The notes under the pieces: model-generated
The model's database searches: none
Seen by the model: the letters and a program-made list of their open reading frames with translations, nothing else
What the model was told of the DNA's origin: nothing
Made by a program: the position numbers and the translations under genes
In this document: piece by piece, positions 5,637-6,308 of the stretch
Layout: every line of letters starts with the position of its first letter
Position numbering within the stretch: the stretch's first letter is position 1
Origin: an archaeon
Lineage (GTDB): Archaea; Asgardarchaeota; Hermodarchaeia; Hermodarchaeales; Hermodarchaeaceae
Reading direction: 5' to 3'
Assembly: GCA_016550485.1 (NCBI GenBank)
Contig: JABXGV010000320.1
Coordinates: 1 to 6,308, forward strand
DNA length: 6,308 bases

Positions 5637-6092
5637 TCACTTTCCCATATTAATGACGCGTGCGAGAAGTTCCTTTCGGCGCCGCATTGCCTGCTGCGTT
5701 TCTTCAGCATACTCAATAGCCTTTGTCGAGCAATACTTGACGCACTGGGGATCTCCATCGCAGAGGTTGCATTGGATGAGTTCCTTGCCATGTGTGGTGA
5801 TGGCTGAGAAGGGGCAGACAACGGCGCAAAGCCGACAGCCAATGCAGCGGTCCTCATTCCGCTTCACAAAACCCTCGTCGTTTGAAAGGGCATTTTGTGG
5901 GCATACCGCGATGCAGGGCGCGTCTTGGCATTGAAAACAAACCACTGGAAACTCGAATCCTTCAAACTCGTCGCGCACGACGCTAATCGCGGCTTTACGT
6001 GGGTTGCACTCACCAAATTTGGACAAGGAGCATGCGAGAGAGCACAAACGGCAGCCGGTGCAACGTTCCGGATAGATGAACAAGTACTTCAT
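5637..6092 (-). CDS. Polyferredoxin with four [4Fe-4S] motifs, AOR electron-transfer partner
   Basis: This 151-residue cytoplasmic iron-sulfur protein of the HycB/DmsB-like type has no signal or membrane segment. Sixteen cysteines fall in four groups: C11-C14-C17-C21, C52-C55-C60-C64, C83-C86-C89-C93 and C108-C111-C117-C121, each spaced to bind one [4Fe-4S] cluster; C29 is extra. PERCTGCRLC and EDRCIGCRLC open the two ferredoxin repeats. The C-terminus (about 129-151) is a charged helix without cysteines. Its ATG overlaps the TGA of the AOR gene as ATGA, and a strong GGAGGGG (6104-6098) lies five bases before the start, so the two are translationally coupled. Size and cluster number match the AorA type of subunit that serves AorB in bacterial AorABC enzymes. 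It would take electrons from the tungsten enzyme; the final acceptor is not visible. It ends in TGA. Confidence 0.92.
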   Translation of the reverse strand: MKYLFIYPERCTGCRLCSLACSLSKFGECNPRKAAISVVRDEFEGFEFPVVCFQCQDAPCIAVCPQNALSNDEGFVKRNEDRCIGCRLCAVVCPFSAITTHGKELIQCNLCDGDPQCVKYCSTKAIEYAEETQQAMRRRKELLARVINMGK

Positions 6093-6308
6093 TCAATCCC
6101 CTCCAGCTCTTGTACTCGCTCCTGTGGGAGCATACCGTGTTCATCCCAGCCGCGGAGCTTATAATAGCGTGCGAGCATCTTCTCATATTCGTGTCTGTCG
6201 ATGTGATGCCCCTTCGCCGTCTTCAAGGGCGCGGGGTCATCAAAGTAGCGCTTGGGGAGTGTGTCATCTTTCTGAGTCAAGCCCAACCGTATGTTTATCA
6301 GTCGCTCA
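6089..6308 (-). CDS. aor: Aldehyde:ferredoxin oxidoreductase, C-terminal 72 residues (5' partial)
   Basis: The frame is open from the right edge and ends in TGA (6091-6089); the TTG at 6286 is internal. The visible end has the family's typical tail: ERLINIR, then KDDTLPKRYF, then a helix EYEKMLARYYKLRGWDEHG and a short final helix QERVQELEGIE. In characterised AORs the pattern 'DtlP.R...  lDkml.eYY.lRGWde.G.pt.ekleeL' closes domain 3, and the full protein has about 600 residues with a tungsten bis-pterin cofactor and one [4Fe-4S] cluster. The pterin-binding and cluster residues are outside the window, so substrate class (AOR, FOR, GAPOR or a relative) cannot be told. It is the first visible gene of the operon with the polyferredoxin. 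Confidence 0.9.
   Translation of the reverse strand, partial: ERLINIRLGLTQKDDTLPKRYFDDPAPLKTAKGHHIDRHEYEKMLARYYKLRGWDEHGMLPQERVQELEGIE
6098..6104 (-). promoter_or_regulatory. Shine-Dalgarno of the polyferredoxin gene inside the AOR 3' end
   Basis: GGAGGGG followed by ATTGA and ATG on the minus strand; it lies within the last AOR codons. Together with the ATGA overlap it points to coupled translation and roughly matched subunit supply. Confidence 0.7.

Noticed and set aside
6089..6286. Separate 65-residue gene starting at TTG 6286
   Set aside because: The frame continues to the window edge and the sequence is the standard tail of AOR.

Overview
The window looks like chromosomal DNA of an anaerobic, probably archaeal organism. 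This is an inference. It rests on a tungsten-type aldehyde:ferredoxin oxidoreductase (AOR) end with its own polyferredoxin, on AT-rich TATA-like boxes about 25-35 bases upstream of GTG or ATG starts with short or absent leaders, and on a surface protein held by one C-terminal membrane helix followed by RRRR. I cannot place it more precisely than 'archaeon, uncultivated lineage likely'.

Layout from left to right. Bases 2-646 (+) hold the 3' part of a membrane-anchored extracellular beta-sandwich protein, cut by the left edge. It converges on a HEAT-repeat protein (691-2217, -) across a 44-base gap containing a hairpin. Upstream of the HEAT gene on the same strand lies a 3-hydroxyacyl-CoA dehydrogenase gene (HBD type) read from a GTG at 3184. 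Its frame is broken by TGA at 2495-2497 and TAG at 2378-2380, yet the rest of the C-terminal domain is still recognisable in the same frame down to about 2321. A 99-base divergent spacer with TATA-like boxes separates it from an FAD/NAD(H) oxidoreductase (3284-4519, +). After a 105-base convergent spacer comes a CPBP-family intramembrane protease (4625-5479, -). The right end is an operon on the minus strand: the C-terminus of an AOR (6089-6308, cut by the right edge) overlapping by ATGA a 151-residue protein with four [4Fe-4S] cluster motifs (5637-6092).

How they may work together. AOR oxidises aldehydes to acids, and the polyferredoxin would carry the electrons away. The nearby FAD/NAD oxidoreductase has no redox cysteine at the CoA-disulfide-reductase position and could pass electrons to NAD, as AorC does in the AorABC complex, but this link is inference only. 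The dehydrogenase would belong to CoA-ester beta-oxidation or butyryl-CoA metabolism, but it looks inactivated: besides the two stops, its catalytic His is Tyr.

I see no obvious new defence or mobile system, no tRNA or rRNA, no CRISPR array and no insertion sequence. The most interesting observations are the doubly interrupted dehydrogenase, the possible electron-wire AOR module, and an unassigned C-terminal domain on the HEAT protein.
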